Shown here: positions 30,341 to 39,569 of the stretch, one piece after another
Position numbering within the stretch: the stretch's first letter is position 1
Layout of the letters: the number at the start of each line of letters is the position of its first letter
DNA from: Macrococcoides canis
Lineage (GTDB): Bacteria; Bacillota; Bacilli; Staphylococcales; Staphylococcaceae
Assembly (NCBI RefSeq): GCF_002119805.1
Contig: NZ_CP021059.1
Coordinates: forward strand, 1,426,001 to 1,490,000
DNA: 64,000 nucleotides
Reading direction: 5' to 3'
Notes under the pieces: model-generated
The model's input: only the letters and a program-made list of their open reading frames with translations
What the model was told of the DNA's origin: nothing
Databases searched by the model: none
Made by a program: the position numbers and the translations under genes

Positions 30341-30352
30341 TAAATCCATCCT

Positions 30353-30919
30353 TTATCTTTGTAAGTTATAATAATTAAGACACTCAATCGTTTTCGGATA
30401 TATCGTCTTATCGTTCTCAACGAGATACAGCGTTGTACGTTTAGAGATTTCATAGATTGCTTTATCTAGATTCTTCTCGTTATAGACGATATCTCTGACG
30501 TCATCGACGCCTGGCTGTTTTCTTCCTGGTTCAATATAATCGCTTACGAATATAATCTTCTCATTTAAGCCCATCTGTTTTCGACCACATGTATGATTAT
30601 ATATCGCATCATAAATTTCCTCATCATCTATATGATGTTCATGCTTCATCATTTCAGCTGCCACTGGGCCATGTAGTATTTCCGAATTATATGCGAGCAG
30701 TTCGTTATCAAGCTTATAATGCGTAACTGCCTGATAAAGTACGCTTAACTCATCATACTTTGCGTAATCGTGCAGTATTCCTGCAATTTCAACGACATCC
30801 TTGTCGCCACCGAACATTTCAGCGAGCTTAACCCCTGTTTCTGCGACACGCAATGAATGTTCAAACCGCTTCTTAGGTAACTTTTCTTCTACAAGTTTAA
30901 TTGCTTTCTTCTTCTTCAT
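30353..30919 (-). CDS. yqeK: HD-domain hydrolase YqeK (symmetrical Ap4A hydrolase)
   Basis: 188 residues with HD motif pieces: H20 (FEHSLRVAETG), ILHDYAKYD and HGPVAAEMM. Family members hydrolyse diadenosine tetraphosphate to two ADP. It overlaps nadD by 23 bases. Confidence 0.92.
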   Translation of the reverse strand: MKKKKAIKLVEEKLPKKRFEHSLRVAETGVKLAEMFGGDKDVVEIAGILHDYAKYDELSVLYQAVTHYKLDNELLAYNSEILHGPVAAEMMKHEHHIDDEEIYDAIYNHTCGRKQMGLNEKIIFVSDYIEPGRKQPGVDDVRDIVYNEKNLDKAIYEISKRTTLYLVENDKTIYPKTIECLNYYNLQR

Positions 30920-31475
30920 ATAGATGCTCCTCTCTAATATACTGCTCTACATCGTTTAACAGCAGACATTTCACGGACTGATTGAATGCTAAGCGCTGTC
31001 TGATATCCGTCGAGCTTACATCCATTCGTGGCAATGTGAACGGTATAAAAGGTGCTTTCAAATTCAGTTCATCGCGCGAGCGATTTACAACAATAAACGT
31101 AGCGAGTGACTTTATCGCTTCTATATTGTACCATTTTTCTATCGCCTCATACTGATCATAGCCAATCAATATTTTAAGCGTGCAGTCTTCATACTTCTCC
31201 TTCAAGTATAAAACAGTATGGTATGTGTAGCTCTTACCGCTCTGTTCCATTTCGAATGTATCAATTTCACCGAACTGCAGATAATCAATCGACTGCTGAA
31301 TCATCGCAGCACGGTCCTGATCCGATGCATTCGGACCTGTCTGTTTATGCGGACTTTGACCTGCCGGCATAAAGATGAACTTATCTGGCTGAAAATGATG
31401 ATAGACTTCATTTGCTACAAATGCATGACCGATATGAATCGGATCAAATGACCCACCATATAATATGATGTTCAT
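30897..31475 (-). CDS. nadD: Nicotinate-nucleotide adenylyltransferase
   Basis: Adenylates NaMN to NaAD in NAD synthesis. GGSFDPIHIGH (7-17) carries the HxGH nucleotidyltransferase signature and DVSSTDIRQRL the C-terminal SSTxIR motif. 192 residues. It starts one base into the yhbY stop codon (TAATG), and its 3' end overlaps yqeK. Confidence 0.97.
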   Translation of the reverse strand: MNIILYGGSFDPIHIGHAFVANEVYHHFQPDKFIFMPAGQSPHKQTGPNASDQDRAAMIQQSIDYLQFGEIDTFEMEQSGKSYTYHTVLYLKEKYEDCTLKILIGYDQYEAIEKWYNIEAIKSLATFIVVNRSRDELNLKAPFIPFTLPRMDVSSTDIRQRLAFNQSVKCLLLNDVEQYIREEHLYEEEESN

Positions 31476-31768
31476 TATCTTGGGAGTTCAATCTTCTTAT
31501 GGTTGACTGAAGGTTTATATAGTATGATCGTTGATCCGATAACTTGTACAAGTTCTCCGTATACACGTCGTGCAATTGTTTCTGCTAGCTCTTCTTTATC
31601 ATCCAGATTGTTCTGTAATACACTCACCTTGATCAGTTCACGTTTTTCTAGGACATCATTTAATTGCTCGATTAAATTATCGCTGATGCCTCCTTTACCA
31701 ATTTGAAAGATTGGGTCTAGATTATGCGCTTTTGCGCGTAAATATCTTCTTTGTTTTCCTGTTAACAT
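31475..31768 (-). CDS. yhbY: YhbY-type CRM-domain RNA-binding protein
   Basis: 97-residue ribosome-assembly-associated protein with one CRM domain ([20 protein letters not shown], then [18 protein letters not shown]). ATG 31766-31768 is used; the longer frame to 31840 lies inside aroE. The start overlaps the aroE end by seven bases. Confidence 0.95.
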   Translation of the reverse strand: MLTGKQRRYLRAKAHNLDPIFQIGKGGISDNLIEQLNDVLEKRELIKVSVLQNNLDDKEELAETIARRVYGELVQVIGSTIILYKPSVNHKKIELPR

Positions 31769-32568
31769 AATGTACTCCTTTGTAAATATTCTCGTACTGC
31801 TTGTTTCATTGTTGTGCGTTGTGCCTTTTTGCCTGTCCATATTTCAAAGCTTAACGCCCCTTGATTTATAAACATATCAAGCCCGTTAACCGTTGTTAAT
31901 CCTTGTTCTTCTGCAGCGTGTAATATTGGTGTCTTCTCAGGTGTGTAAATAATATCGCAGACGACTGCACTGTGCTTTAGCTGTGATACATCGATTAATG
32001 CTTCATGATCAAATCCTTTCATTCCGACAGGAGTCGTATTGATTACGATATCCGCCTGCTGAATGATCGCGTCATGAACATGATCATATGTATGTGCCTC
32101 AACTTTAAAGGGCCAGCTTGTTATGCGCTCTAAATTTCTATTAAGCACTGTAACATGATTATTCTGCGCCAGCTTATAACATATTGCGCGACTCGCCCCG
32201 CCTGCACCTAATACAATAATATTTTTGTCCCCTATATAAGCACTGATAGATGCCTCAAATCCGGCACCATCTGTATTATAGCCATACCATATCCCCTTTT
32301 TTATATGTACCGTGTTAATTGCACCGATCATCTGTGCTTCTTTATCGACAACATCAACAACGTTTAACATTTCTACCTTATAAGGAATGGTGACATTAAA
32401 ACCATCGATGTGTTTCTCATGCATTATATCACGCAAATGATGAAAATGCTTCGGATCGATATGTAGCGCTTCATAGTCATAGTCAAGCTGTAATGCTTTA
32501 AAATTCGCATGATGCATCAGTGGTGATAGTGAATGCTTTATCGGATGTCCAATCACTGCAAACTTCAT
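31762..32568 (-). CDS. aroE: Shikimate dehydrogenase
   Basis: NADPH-dependent reduction of 3-dehydroshikimate. N-terminal substrate motif [11 protein letters not shown] and [13 protein letters not shown]-binding [13 protein letters not shown], and VINTTPVGM. 268 residues. Part of the yqeH-aroE-yhbY-nadD-yqeK operon. Confidence 0.97.
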   Translation of the reverse strand: MKFAVIGHPIKHSLSPLMHHANFKALQLDYDYEALHIDPKHFHHLRDIMHEKHIDGFNVTIPYKVEMLNVVDVVDKEAQMIGAINTVHIKKGIWYGYNTDGAGFEASISAYIGDKNIIVLGAGGASRAICYKLAQNNHVTVLNRNLERITSWPFKVEAHTYDHVHDAIIQQADIVINTTPVGMKGFDHEALIDVSQLKHSAVVCDIIYTPEKTPILHAAEEQGLTTVNGLDMFINQGALSFEIWTGKKAQRTTMKQAVREYLQRSTLC

Positions 32569-32578
32569 ATTGTCACCT

Positions 32579-33676
32579 CTATAATATACTTGGTCTTAAA
32601 TAGACATCGACTTGTTTTGGTGCATGAACGATTATCTCTGCACCTTTGTCCACTGTAATAAACCCAAGCCCTGAAATAATAATATCCTGTTTCTCATCTT
32701 TTATAGATAGCTGAACTTTCTTTACGTTATCAAAGTCAAATTCGCCATTACCAGGAGGTGTCAATAACTCACCGATCTGGCGCTGCCATAAACTTTGTGC
32801 ATTATCTGTCTTCGTTCTATGAATGTTCAGCAAGTTGCTTACGAAACAGTTTAAGCTTCTTCTGCCGCCAGAAACGTAATCGACACGTACTAAACCACCT
32901 AAAAATAGCGTCTGTCCTTCATTCAGCTGGAAGTTGCGAGGCTTAATCTCTTGTTTCGGCATAATTATCTTCAATTCTTTATCGGTAACGTAATGCGTCA
33001 TCTGATGTGCCTGAATAATTCCCGGTGTATCAAACATAAATGAATGTTCATCAAGTGGAATATCGATTAAATCCAGTGTTGTACCTGGGAAGTGACTCGT
33101 CGTAATAACATCTTTCTCACCCACACTCGTCTCGATCAGTTTATTGATTAAAGTTGATTTACCGACGTTTGTCGTCCCTACAATATAGACATCCTGTCCG
33201 TTTCTTAATGTTTCAATCGATTCAAGCAGTTCTTCAATACCATGATTTTTCTGGGCTGAAATTAATACGACATCATCTGGTTTCATTCCAAGCGCTTTCG
33301 CCTGTTTTTCAATCCATAGCTTCACGCGACGTTTGTTGATCAGTTTAGGTAATAAATCCATCTTGTTCGCCGCAATGATAATCTTCTTATTTCCAACAAT
33401 ACGCTTTAAACCGTTGATCCATGAACCTTGAAAATCAAATACATCTATCACATTTACGATGATTCCTTGTTTATCGCTCAATGCATTTAACATCGTTAAG
33501 AAGTCATCACTCGTCATATTTACGTCCTGAATTTCATTATAGTGCTTTAATCGAAAGCATCGCTTACATATAACATCTTCTTTATTTAAACTTGAAGCTG
33601 GAACGTATCCAGGTTTATTCTGATCATCTGACTGAAGTTCTGCACCACAACCGATACATTTCATCTGTTCACTCAA
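32579..33676 (-). CDS. yqeH: Ribosome biogenesis GTPase YqeH (circularly permuted)
   Basis: Needed for 30S assembly in Bacillales. N-terminal zinc finger C7-x2-C10...C37-x2-C40. The GTPase motifs are permuted: NKMDLL (G4) comes before [14 protein letters not shown] (G1) and DTPG (G3). I choose TTG 33674-33676, seven bases after GGAGG, giving 365 residues opening [15 protein letters not shown]; the ATG at 33689 overlaps that signal and the frame to 33778 runs into a terminator. Confidence 0.95.
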   Translation of the reverse strand: MSEQMKCIGCGAELQSDDQNKPGYVPASSLNKEDVICKRCFRLKHYNEIQDVNMTSDDFLTMLNALSDKQGIIVNVIDVFDFQGSWINGLKRIVGNKKIIIAANKMDLLPKLINKRRVKLWIEKQAKALGMKPDDVVLISAQKNHGIEELLESIETLRNGQDVYIVGTTNVGKSTLINKLIETSVGEKDVITTSHFPGTTLDLIDIPLDEHSFMFDTPGIIQAHQMTHYVTDKELKIIMPKQEIKPRNFQLNEGQTLFLGGLVRVDYVSGGRRSLNCFVSNLLNIHRTKTDNAQSLWQRQIGELLTPPGNGEFDFDNVKKVQLSIKDEKQDIIISGLGFITVDKGAEIIVHAPKQVDVYLRPSIL

Positions 33677-33752
33677 ATTAAATTCCTCCATTATTAAACT
33701 CACTATTCTATATTTTATCATAAACAAATCTATTAGTATTGCAGCGCACAAT

Positions 33753-33780
33753 AAAAAAGGACGAGACAAGCGTCCCATCC
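33753..33780 (-). terminator. Terminator after tRNA-Gly
   Basis: Minus-strand stem GGATGGGAC / GTCTCGTCC (two G-U pairs) then TTTTTT, eight bases beyond the tRNA 3' end. Confidence 0.85.
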
Positions 33781-33787
33781 TATATTA

Positions 33788-33858
33788 AGCGGGTGATCGG
33801 AATCGAACTGACAACATCAGCTTGGAAGGCTGAGGTTTTACCACTAAACTACACCCGC
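33788..33858 (-). tRNA. tRNA-Gly (anticodon UCC)
   Basis: 71-base gene on the minus strand. Acceptor stem GCGGGTG / CACCCGC, D-loop with GG, anticodon loop CTTCCAA with UCC, T-loop TTCGATT, discriminator U73, no encoded CCA. The T-stem (GTCAG / CCGAT) has an A52-C62 mismatch and a G49-U65 wobble. U73 agrees with the TGGA bulge of the glyS T-box. Confidence 0.97.
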
Positions 33859-33866
33859 ATATATCA

Positions 33867-33905
33867 ACTTTGTAAAATAATGATACAAAAATTATTTTAC
33901 AAAGT
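33867..33905. repeat. Perfect 15-bp inverted repeat between yqeG and tRNA-Gly
   Basis: ACTTTGTAAAATAAT and its exact complement around a nine-base loop. No T-run follows on the minus strand, so it is not a standard terminator; possible RNA-processing or protein-binding site. Confidence 0.75.
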
Positions 33906-33936
33906 AAAGGGCTAATTTTACAATAACATTATAAAA

Positions 33937-34461
33937 TTAATCTTCCCATGTGATATAGCCTTTTTTCTTAAAATACGCTAAAAATCTACGTTCCATCATA
34001 CGGTTCACTCTCGTCTTCCACTCGTCATTAGCTTTAACCGGGACTACCATAATAGAGTAGAAACCATTAGAATTGGCCGCTAACACATCCGTCATCATCT
34101 GATCGCCGATAACAACGGTTTCTTCCGGCTTTACATTCATTGCTTTTACTGCTTTCTTGAATGCCTTGCCCATTGGTTTGCGCGCACCAAAGATATAATC
34201 TACTTCAAGTGGTGTAGCAAACGTTGCCACTCGAGCTTGATTGTTATTTGATACAATCGTCACTTGAATACCTGCTGCACGCATATCGTTAAACCATTCA
34301 ATCACTTCAGGCGTAGCAAGTTCAACATCCCACCCGACCAACGTATTATCAAGATCCGTTATTATTGCCTTTACACCTCTGCCTTTTAACTCTTCTGGTG
34401 TAATTTCAAATATTGACTTTGCATACTTACTTGGTAACAAATATTTTTTAAAGATTCCCAT
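33937..34461 (-). CDS. yqeG: HAD-IIIA phosphatase YqeG
   Basis: 174 residues with HAD motif I DLDNTLVGWD, motif II TIVSNNNQ and motif IV VIGDQMMTDVLAAN. The family is related to Gep4-type phosphatidylglycerophosphate phosphatases; activity here is inferred. Usual partner of yqeH-aroE, from which the tRNA-Gly gene separates it here. Confidence 0.92.
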   Translation of the reverse strand: MGIFKKYLLPSKYAKSIFEITPEELKGRGVKAIITDLDNTLVGWDVELATPEVIEWFNDMRAAGIQVTIVSNNNQARVATFATPLEVDYIFGARKPMGKAFKKAVKAMNVKPEETVVIGDQMMTDVLAANSNGFYSIMVVPVKANDEWKTRVNRMMERRFLAYFKKKGYITWED

Positions 34462-34510
34462 AATACACCTCTTGAATTTATTACATTTACTTTACCCGCT
34501 ATTTCCTATG

Positions 34511-34546
34511 TAAAACAAAAGAGCGAACCAAACGTCTGATTCGCTC
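34511..34546 (-). terminator. Terminator after the 34-residue peptide gene
   Basis: Stem GAGCGAA / TTCGCTC with TTTTGTTTTA following on the minus strand. Confidence 0.8.
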
Positions 34547-34554
34547 GATACAAC

Positions 34555-34659
34555 CTATTCGATTTCTTGGTTTGGAGCGTAGTCTACTTCTGTATCGTTG
34601 TAGATTACAAAACCGATAATTGCAGTCGCAATCACTGCTAATGCCATAATAAATATCAT
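34555..34659 (-). CDS. Small single-pass membrane peptide
   Basis: 34 codons opening MIFIMALAVIATAIIGF and ending VDYAPNQEIE. A strong GGAGG lies seven bases before ATG 34657-34659 and a terminator follows, so it looks like a real gene. One hydrophobic helix (1-20) and an acidic tail that would lie outside or inside depending on orientation. It is 19 bases after mtnN. Function unknown; too short for homology by eye. Confidence 0.8.
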   Translation of the reverse strand: MIFIMALAVIATAIIGFVIYNDTEVDYAPNQEIE

Positions 34660-34678
34660 AGATAAGCCTCCTAGCTTA

Positions 34679-35365
34679 TTATAATGTCTCTAATAATGAT
34701 TTTACAATGTTAGAACTTGATACGCAAGCTACTTTTAAAAATTGCTCGAAACTCATCTCGGCCTCACCATTTGCCAAATCACTTACAGCGCGCGTAATAA
34801 TAAACGGTGTGCTGAATTGATAACATGTCTGCGCAACTGCTGCTGCTTCCATTTCCACAGCCATCGCATGTGGAAACTTCTCAAGGATGACACCTTTCTT
34901 CTCTGCTGATCCGATAAAGCTATCACCAGAAACGATTAAGCCAGTATGCGCTGTATATGCATGCTTATTAATTGCAGACGTCGTCTTCTCAACCAGCATG
35001 TCATCCGCCGGGTAGCTTGCTGGCATCATCGGTACTTGTCCTTCTGTATAACCGAACTCCGTCGCATCAACATCATGATGCAGTACTTCTGTACTGACTA
35101 ATATATCACCAACTTTAAGTCCTGATCCTAATCCGCCTGCACTGCCTGTATTAATGATGTAATCCGGCTTAAAGTTTGAAATCAGTAAAGTCGTACAAAT
35201 TGCAGCATTCACTTTACCGATACCGCTTTGCATCAGTACAACTTCTTTGCCAAACAGTGTGCCCTTATAAACTTCTACATGTGCGATTTTTTCCGTTGTT
35301 AAGCCCTGTATTTCATCTTTTAAGATTGCAACTTCTTCTTCCATTGCACCTATGATACCAATCAT
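34679..35365 (-). CDS. mtnN: 5'-methylthioadenosine/S-adenosylhomocysteine nucleosidase
   Basis: Releases adenine from MTA and SAH, recycling SAM by-products and feeding the LuxS step. Opens [15 protein letters not shown]; active-site region [15 protein letters not shown] and [11 protein letters not shown] (catalytic Asp). 228 residues. AGGAGG before the ATG. Confidence 0.97.
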   Translation of the reverse strand: MIGIIGAMEEEVAILKDEIQGLTTEKIAHVEVYKGTLFGKEVVLMQSGIGKVNAAICTTLLISNFKPDYIINTGSAGGLGSGLKVGDILVSTEVLHHDVDATEFGYTEGQVPMMPASYPADDMLVEKTTSAINKHAYTAHTGLIVSGDSFIGSAEKKGVILEKFPHAMAVEMEAAAVAQTCYQFSTPFIITRAVSDLANGEAEMSFEQFLKVACVSSSNIVKSLLETL

Positions 35366-35384
35366 ATATATCCTCCTAATAAAA

Positions 35385-35417
35385 AGGTAGCAGCAAGAAA
35401 TCCTGCCCCACCTTATT
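35385..35417 (-). terminator. Probable terminator after greA
   Basis: Minus-strand hairpin with AAGGT/ACCTT and GCAG/CTGC pairs and a bulge, followed by TTTTTATT. Confidence 0.6.
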
Positions 35418-35427
35418 TAACATCTAT

Positions 35428-35904
35428 TTAGCTGATTTCAACTATTTTTACACGCATTTCATTACCATTCGGTAGTGGCACGTTCACTTCGTCGCCAACT
35501 TTTTTACCAAGTAATGCTTTAGCGATTGGTGATTCATTAGAGATCTTACCTTCAAATGGATCAGCTTCTGCGCTACCGACAATCTTATATGATTCTTCTT
35601 CATTACCCGGCACTTCCGTGAATGTAACAGTACGGCCGATTTGTACTTCTGACTTTGAACCGTCATCTTCAATGATCACAGCGTGACGTAGCATCATTTC
35701 GATTTTTGTAATTTCCTGCTCAACGAAACCTTGCTCATCTTTCGCTGCATCGTACTCAGAGTTCTCAGATAAATCACCGAAGCTGCGTGCAACTTTAATT
35801 TTTTCAACAACTTCTGGACGACGTACTGTCTTTAAATGTTCTAATTCAACTTCTAATTTGTCAAAACCTTCTTGTGTCATTGGGTATTCTTTTTGCATTT
35901 CCAT
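35428..35904 (-). CDS. greA: Transcription elongation factor GreA
   Basis: Rescues backtracked RNA polymerase. N-terminal coiled coil with the acidic tip ([18 protein letters not shown]) and C-terminal FKBP-like domain ([18 protein letters not shown]). 158 residues. Follows udk by 22 bases, an order common in Bacillales. Confidence 0.98.
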   Translation of the reverse strand: MEMQKEYPMTQEGFDKLEVELEHLKTVRRPEVVEKIKVARSFGDLSENSEYDAAKDEQGFVEQEITKIEMMLRHAVIIEDDGSKSEVQIGRTVTFTEVPGNEEESYKIVGSAEADPFEGKISNESPIAKALLGKKVGDEVNVPLPNGNEMRVKIVEIS

Positions 35905-35926
35905 AAATAATCCTTCTTTCCTAATT

Positions 35927-36547
35927 CTAAACTTGAATTAATGATTGTATTTTTGTTGTCATTATATCGATTGCAACTGAATTACTTCCACCTTCAGGAA
36001 TGATGATATCGGCATATTTCTTCGTTGGTTCGATAAACTGATTATGCATCGGCCTTACCACCGTTAAATACTGATCGATAACAGATTCCATCGTGCGTCC
36101 GCGCTCTTTAATATCTCTAACGATACGACGCAGTATTCTTAGATCGGCATCCGTATCAACATAGATCTTCACATCCATAAGATCGCGAAGTTCACTATTT
36201 TCCAGTGCAAAAATGCCTTCTACTATAATAACATCTTTTGGTTCAAATGTAATCGTTTTCTTACTTCTTGTATGATTTGAGTAATCATAGGTCGGAACTT
36301 CCACCGTCTCACCATTACGCAAGTCTTTCAAGTTTTGAATTAACAGTTCGTTATCAAACGCAAAAGGATGGTCATAGTTTGTTTTAAGACGTTCTTCAAA
36401 TGTAAGATGATCCTGATTTTTGTAATAGTAATCCTGCTCGATTAGCGCAACACTGTAACCTTCTAGATTCTTTAATATCTTTGATGTCACGGAAGTCTTG
36501 CCTGAACCTGATCCTCCCGCAATACCGATAATCGTTGTTTTGCTCAT
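35927..36547 (-). CDS. udk: Uridine kinase
   Basis: Phosphorylates uridine and cytidine. P-loop GGSGSGKTS (11-19), YDHPFAFD and the IIVEGIFAL Walker B region. 206 residues. Overlaps the preceding U32 gene by four bases (ATGA). Confidence 0.97.
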   Translation of the reverse strand: MSKTTIIGIAGGSGSGKTSVTSKILKNLEGYSVALIEQDYYYKNQDHLTFEERLKTNYDHPFAFDNELLIQNLKDLRNGETVEVPTYDYSNHTRSKKTITFEPKDVIIVEGIFALENSELRDLMDVKIYVDTDADLRILRRIVRDIKERGRTMESVIDQYLTVVRPMHNQFIEPTKKYADIIIPEGGSNSVAIDIMTTKIQSLIQV

Positions 36548-37809
36548 GAGTTCAGTTCCTTCCTCATCATATTCATTGGATAGACCGGATGATCCACTTT
36601 AATTTGTACGATTTGTAATGGATGACGGGCTGCATCGAGTACATTGCCTTCTTCATCAACAATTTCAGTTACAACTTGTCTGAAGTTCTCAATTTCTGGC
36701 CCGAAAAATTCAATTTCCTGACCTGGCTTAAAGTTGTTACGTTGCTGAATTGTCGCAATTTGAGTCGCTTCATCATAGTCTAATACTAATCCACAGAAAT
36801 CATAAGGCGTTTTCTTAGACTGCTCGTGTCCAAACATCTGCTCTTCAAAGCCAGGGACACCTTCGAAGAAAGCAGAAGCTGTATCACGGTTGGCACACTT
36901 ATCAAGTTCGACTAACCATGCTGGGTCAATCTTAAAGTTTTCTGGATCATTAACGTAAGCATCAATGACTTTTCGATAAACGGATACAACCGTTGCAATG
37001 TAATGGATTGATTTCATACGTCCTTCGATCTTAAGAGAATCTACACCGATATCGATCATCTTCGGAATACTTTCAACAAGCTTCAAATCTTTTGGGCTCA
37101 TCGCAAATGGCGTTACATTATCACCTTCATATGCAACGTCAAGTTCCCCGTCATTTAATGTAATAAGATCATAATCCCAGCGACAGCTCTGACAGCATCC
37201 CCCACGGTTTGAGTCACGTGCAGTCATATGGTTGCTTAAAGTACAGCGTCCAGAATAAGCAATACACATTGCACCATGAATAAATGCTTCGATTTCTATA
37301 TCAATCTTTTCTTTCATCTCTTTAATCTCTTCTGCACTTGTCTCACGGGCTAATACGACACGTTCTAACCCTTCAGATTTCCAGTATTCAACCGCTTTAA
37401 CATTCGATAATGACTGCTGTGTTGATAAGTGGATTTCTAGTTTCGGTGCAACACGTTTACACGTTTCAATAATTAATGGGTCAGCAACGATGATACCTGT
37501 TGCGCCTGCCCATTCTAATTTCTGTAAATATTCTTCTAAACCAGGCATATTCTCATCATGTGCAATAATATTCGTAGTGATATAAATTTTTGCACCATAT
37601 CGATTCGCGAATTCAACGCCTTCTTTAATTTCTTCAATCGTAAAGTTATCTGCATTTGAACGCAGTCCATATTCCTGGCCACCTAAAAATACAGCATCTG
37701 CACCGTAATGCACTGCAATCTTTAACTTCTCCAGATTACCAGCAGGTGCAAGTAGTTCTGGTTTCTTTATTTTAGGTTGCTGATTGATGATTTCCATTTC
37801 AGTTTTCAT
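36544..37809 (-). CDS. trhP2: Peptidase U32 family tRNA hydroxylation protein (TrhP2/YrrO)
   Basis: 421 residues with the U32 signature [21 protein letters not shown] and a cysteine-rich stretch (GGCCQSCRW) suited to an iron-sulfur cluster. In B. subtilis YrrN and YrrO make 5-hydroxyuridine at wobble position 34 from prephenate-derived chemistry. It follows the partner gene by 23 bases. Confidence 0.93.
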   Translation of the reverse strand: MKTEMEIINQQPKIKKPELLAPAGNLEKLKIAVHYGADAVFLGGQEYGLRSNADNFTIEEIKEGVEFANRYGAKIYITTNIIAHDENMPGLEEYLQKLEWAGATGIIVADPLIIETCKRVAPKLEIHLSTQQSLSNVKAVEYWKSEGLERVVLARETSAEEIKEMKEKIDIEIEAFIHGAMCIAYSGRCTLSNHMTARDSNRGGCCQSCRWDYDLITLNDGELDVAYEGDNVTPFAMSPKDLKLVESIPKMIDIGVDSLKIEGRMKSIHYIATVVSVYRKVIDAYVNDPENFKIDPAWLVELDKCANRDTASAFFEGVPGFEEQMFGHEQSKKTPYDFCGLVLDYDEATQIATIQQRNNFKPGQEIEFFGPEIENFRQVVTEIVDEEGNVLDAARHPLQIVQIKVDHPVYPMNMMRKELNS

Positions 37810-37832
37810 ATTATCATTCCTTAATTTCCATT

Positions 37833-38756
37833 TTAGTATACTGTTTGTTTAAATAAGAATCCTTGGTCAAGCGGGCGATGTTCTGGCTGAATTTCTTCGA
37901 TCATATCGATCAGCTCAAACTTCGCATCATCATATAGATCAGGGTCTTCATTGAATAGATCGATTGCCTGACGGTAAGCTTTCGTTACTGTCGTAATGTA
38001 ATCTTCCGTATGAAGTACACCGTCAATCTTGAAACTATCGATATCCGATTCAAAGAGCTCTTCTAATTCTTCGATGACGCAAATATCATTCGGACTCATA
38101 ATATGTGTCCCATTGCTATCTTCAAAGATCGGATATTTATTATTACGCTCTTCATCATATAGCAGCATGCCGTCCGCTTGCGCTCTATTCTCAATCTTCA
38201 TTACTTTATCCTGATACATAAAGTAGTTCCCTAGTAAATTACGTTTTGACTGGAACATACATGTCATCCCATGCACTTGTACTTCAATCTCAACGTTTGC
38301 ATGTGCTTTAATATTCATAACTTCTTCCAGTGAAAGTTCACGTGCTAACACCGCACGATTTGCGCCACGTTCGCCCCAGTAATTACACTGGAAATAATTT
38401 GTTACAAGTGTCTCCTGATTCCATTGCAATGGAATCTTATTTCCAAGTTCGCGTGCATACATAACGATTGCAGGATCTCCAAAACTGATTGCATCAATGT
38501 CCAGTGTATGCAGATACTTCATATAATCTTCAACAGCATCTAAATGTTCATTATGAAACAAACCATTCACTGCAACATATACTTTCTTGCCATGTGCATG
38601 AATTTTCTCAGCAGCAAGTTTTACTTCTTCTCTATTAAATTCACCGGCAAGTCTTAAACCAAACTTTGACTCACCTATTAAAAATGCATCAGCACCTGCT
38701 TCAATTAATGCATCGATATGTGATAATGATTTTGGTGTTACTAATAATTCTGTCAT
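37833..38756 (-). CDS. trhP1: Peptidase U32 family tRNA hydroxylation protein (TrhP1/YrrN)
   Basis: 307 residues, the shorter U32 partner (MTELLVTPKSLSHIDALIEAG; VQVHGMTCMFQSKRNLLGNY). Acts with TrhP2 in ho5U34 formation. It lies 11 bases after trmR, completing a modification operon. Confidence 0.92.
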   Translation of the reverse strand: MTELLVTPKSLSHIDALIEAGADAFLIGESKFGLRLAGEFNREEVKLAAEKIHAHGKKVYVAVNGLFHNEHLDAVEDYMKYLHTLDIDAISFGDPAIVMYARELGNKIPLQWNQETLVTNYFQCNYWGERGANRAVLARELSLEEVMNIKAHANVEIEVQVHGMTCMFQSKRNLLGNYFMYQDKVMKIENRAQADGMLLYDEERNNKYPIFEDSNGTHIMSPNDICVIEELEELFESDIDSFKIDGVLHTEDYITTVTKAYRQAIDLFNEDPDLYDDAKFELIDMIEEIQPEHRPLDQGFLFKQTVY

Positions 38757-38767
38757 CGTGTTCTCCT

Positions 38768-39391
38768 TTATTTCTTAATAGATATGCTCATACCATCGCC
38801 GATATCAAGAAAGTTTGTATCATAATCCGGGTGTTCGCTCAACCAGGTATTATACTTCTCTATTTTACGTACCATCTGCTTAATATTTCTGCTGCGAACA
38901 ATTTCAATATTACCGACAAAGTCATGATATAAAATATTATCCGTAATGATTAGTCCCCCTTGCTTCACGAGTGGGCTATATAATTCAAAAAACTTCATAG
39001 ACTGCGCTTTCGCTGCATCGATAAACAATATATCATACTGCATATCATTTACATCATGAAATGCTTCAAGCGCATCCTTATAGACGGGTCGAATTTGATT
39101 CGTATGAAATGCTTCAAAGTTTTGTAGTGCTATGTTGTACATTTCTTCATTGCGCTCAATCGTCGTGACATGGACATCGCTATTTACAGAAGCAAAATGT
39201 AGTGCACTATAACCGATTGCTGTTCCAATTTCAAGGATAGATTGTGCCTTATGAATTCGAATCAACTGTTTGACGAATTCAACTGAAATCTTATCCATGA
39301 TCGGTACGTCATGATCTTTTGCGTATTGAATTAAAGTATCAACGTCATTCACCGGATTCAAATTACTGATATATGTTGCCTCTTTAATCAT
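38768..39391 (-). CDS. trmR: tRNA 5-hydroxyuridine methyltransferase TrmR (YrrM)
   Basis: SAM-dependent O-methyltransferase fold (ILEIGTAIGYSALHFA about 56-71; DILFIDAAKAQ metal-binding). B. subtilis YrrM converts ho5U34 to mo5U34. 207 residues. First gene of trmR-trhP1-trhP2-udk-greA, with its own promoter and a terminator-like leader hairpin. Confidence 0.92.
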   Translation of the reverse strand: MIKEATYISNLNPVNDVDTLIQYAKDHDVPIMDKISVEFVKQLIRIHKAQSILEIGTAIGYSALHFASVNSDVHVTTIERNEEMYNIALQNFEAFHTNQIRPVYKDALEAFHDVNDMQYDILFIDAAKAQSMKFFELYSPLVKQGGLIITDNILYHDFVGNIEIVRSRNIKQMVRKIEKYNTWLSEHPDYDTNFLDIGDGMSISIKK

Positions 39392-39408
39392 CTAAACAAT
39401 CCTTTAAC

Positions 39409-39450
39409 GAAAAAATTACCAACCATGCGGCTGGTAGTAGAAATTTTATT
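39409..39450 (-). promoter_or_regulatory. Terminator-like hairpin in the trmR leader (possible attenuator)
   Basis: Minus strand: TACCAGCC, loop GCAT, GGTTGGTA (one G-U pair; 39417-39436), then ATTTTTT. An outer AAAATT/AATTTT pair extends it. It lies between the trmR promoter and the trmR start, so it would stop transcription early unless bypassed. Confidence 0.6.
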
Positions 39451-39458
39451 TTCAAAGT

Positions 39459-39487
39459 ATTGTATCACATTTTAGTAGAAAATGTAA
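39459..39487 (-). promoter_or_regulatory. Predicted SigA promoter of trmR operon
   Basis: -35 TTACAT (39482-39487), 17 bases, -10 TACAAT (39459-39464). Start near 39452, leader about 60 bases. Confidence 0.6.
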
Positions 39488-39520
39488 TAGTTAATTCTTC
39501 TTCCTGTATTACATCACTAT

Positions 39521-39561
39521 AATTAAAACCCGACTTATAACGTATATTTGTTATAAGTCGG
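39521..39561 (-). terminator. Terminator after mltG
   Basis: Perfect 12-bp stem CCGACTTATAAC / GTTATAAGTCGG then GTTTTAATT on the minus strand. Confidence 0.85.
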
Positions 39562-39569
39562 ATCTCTAA

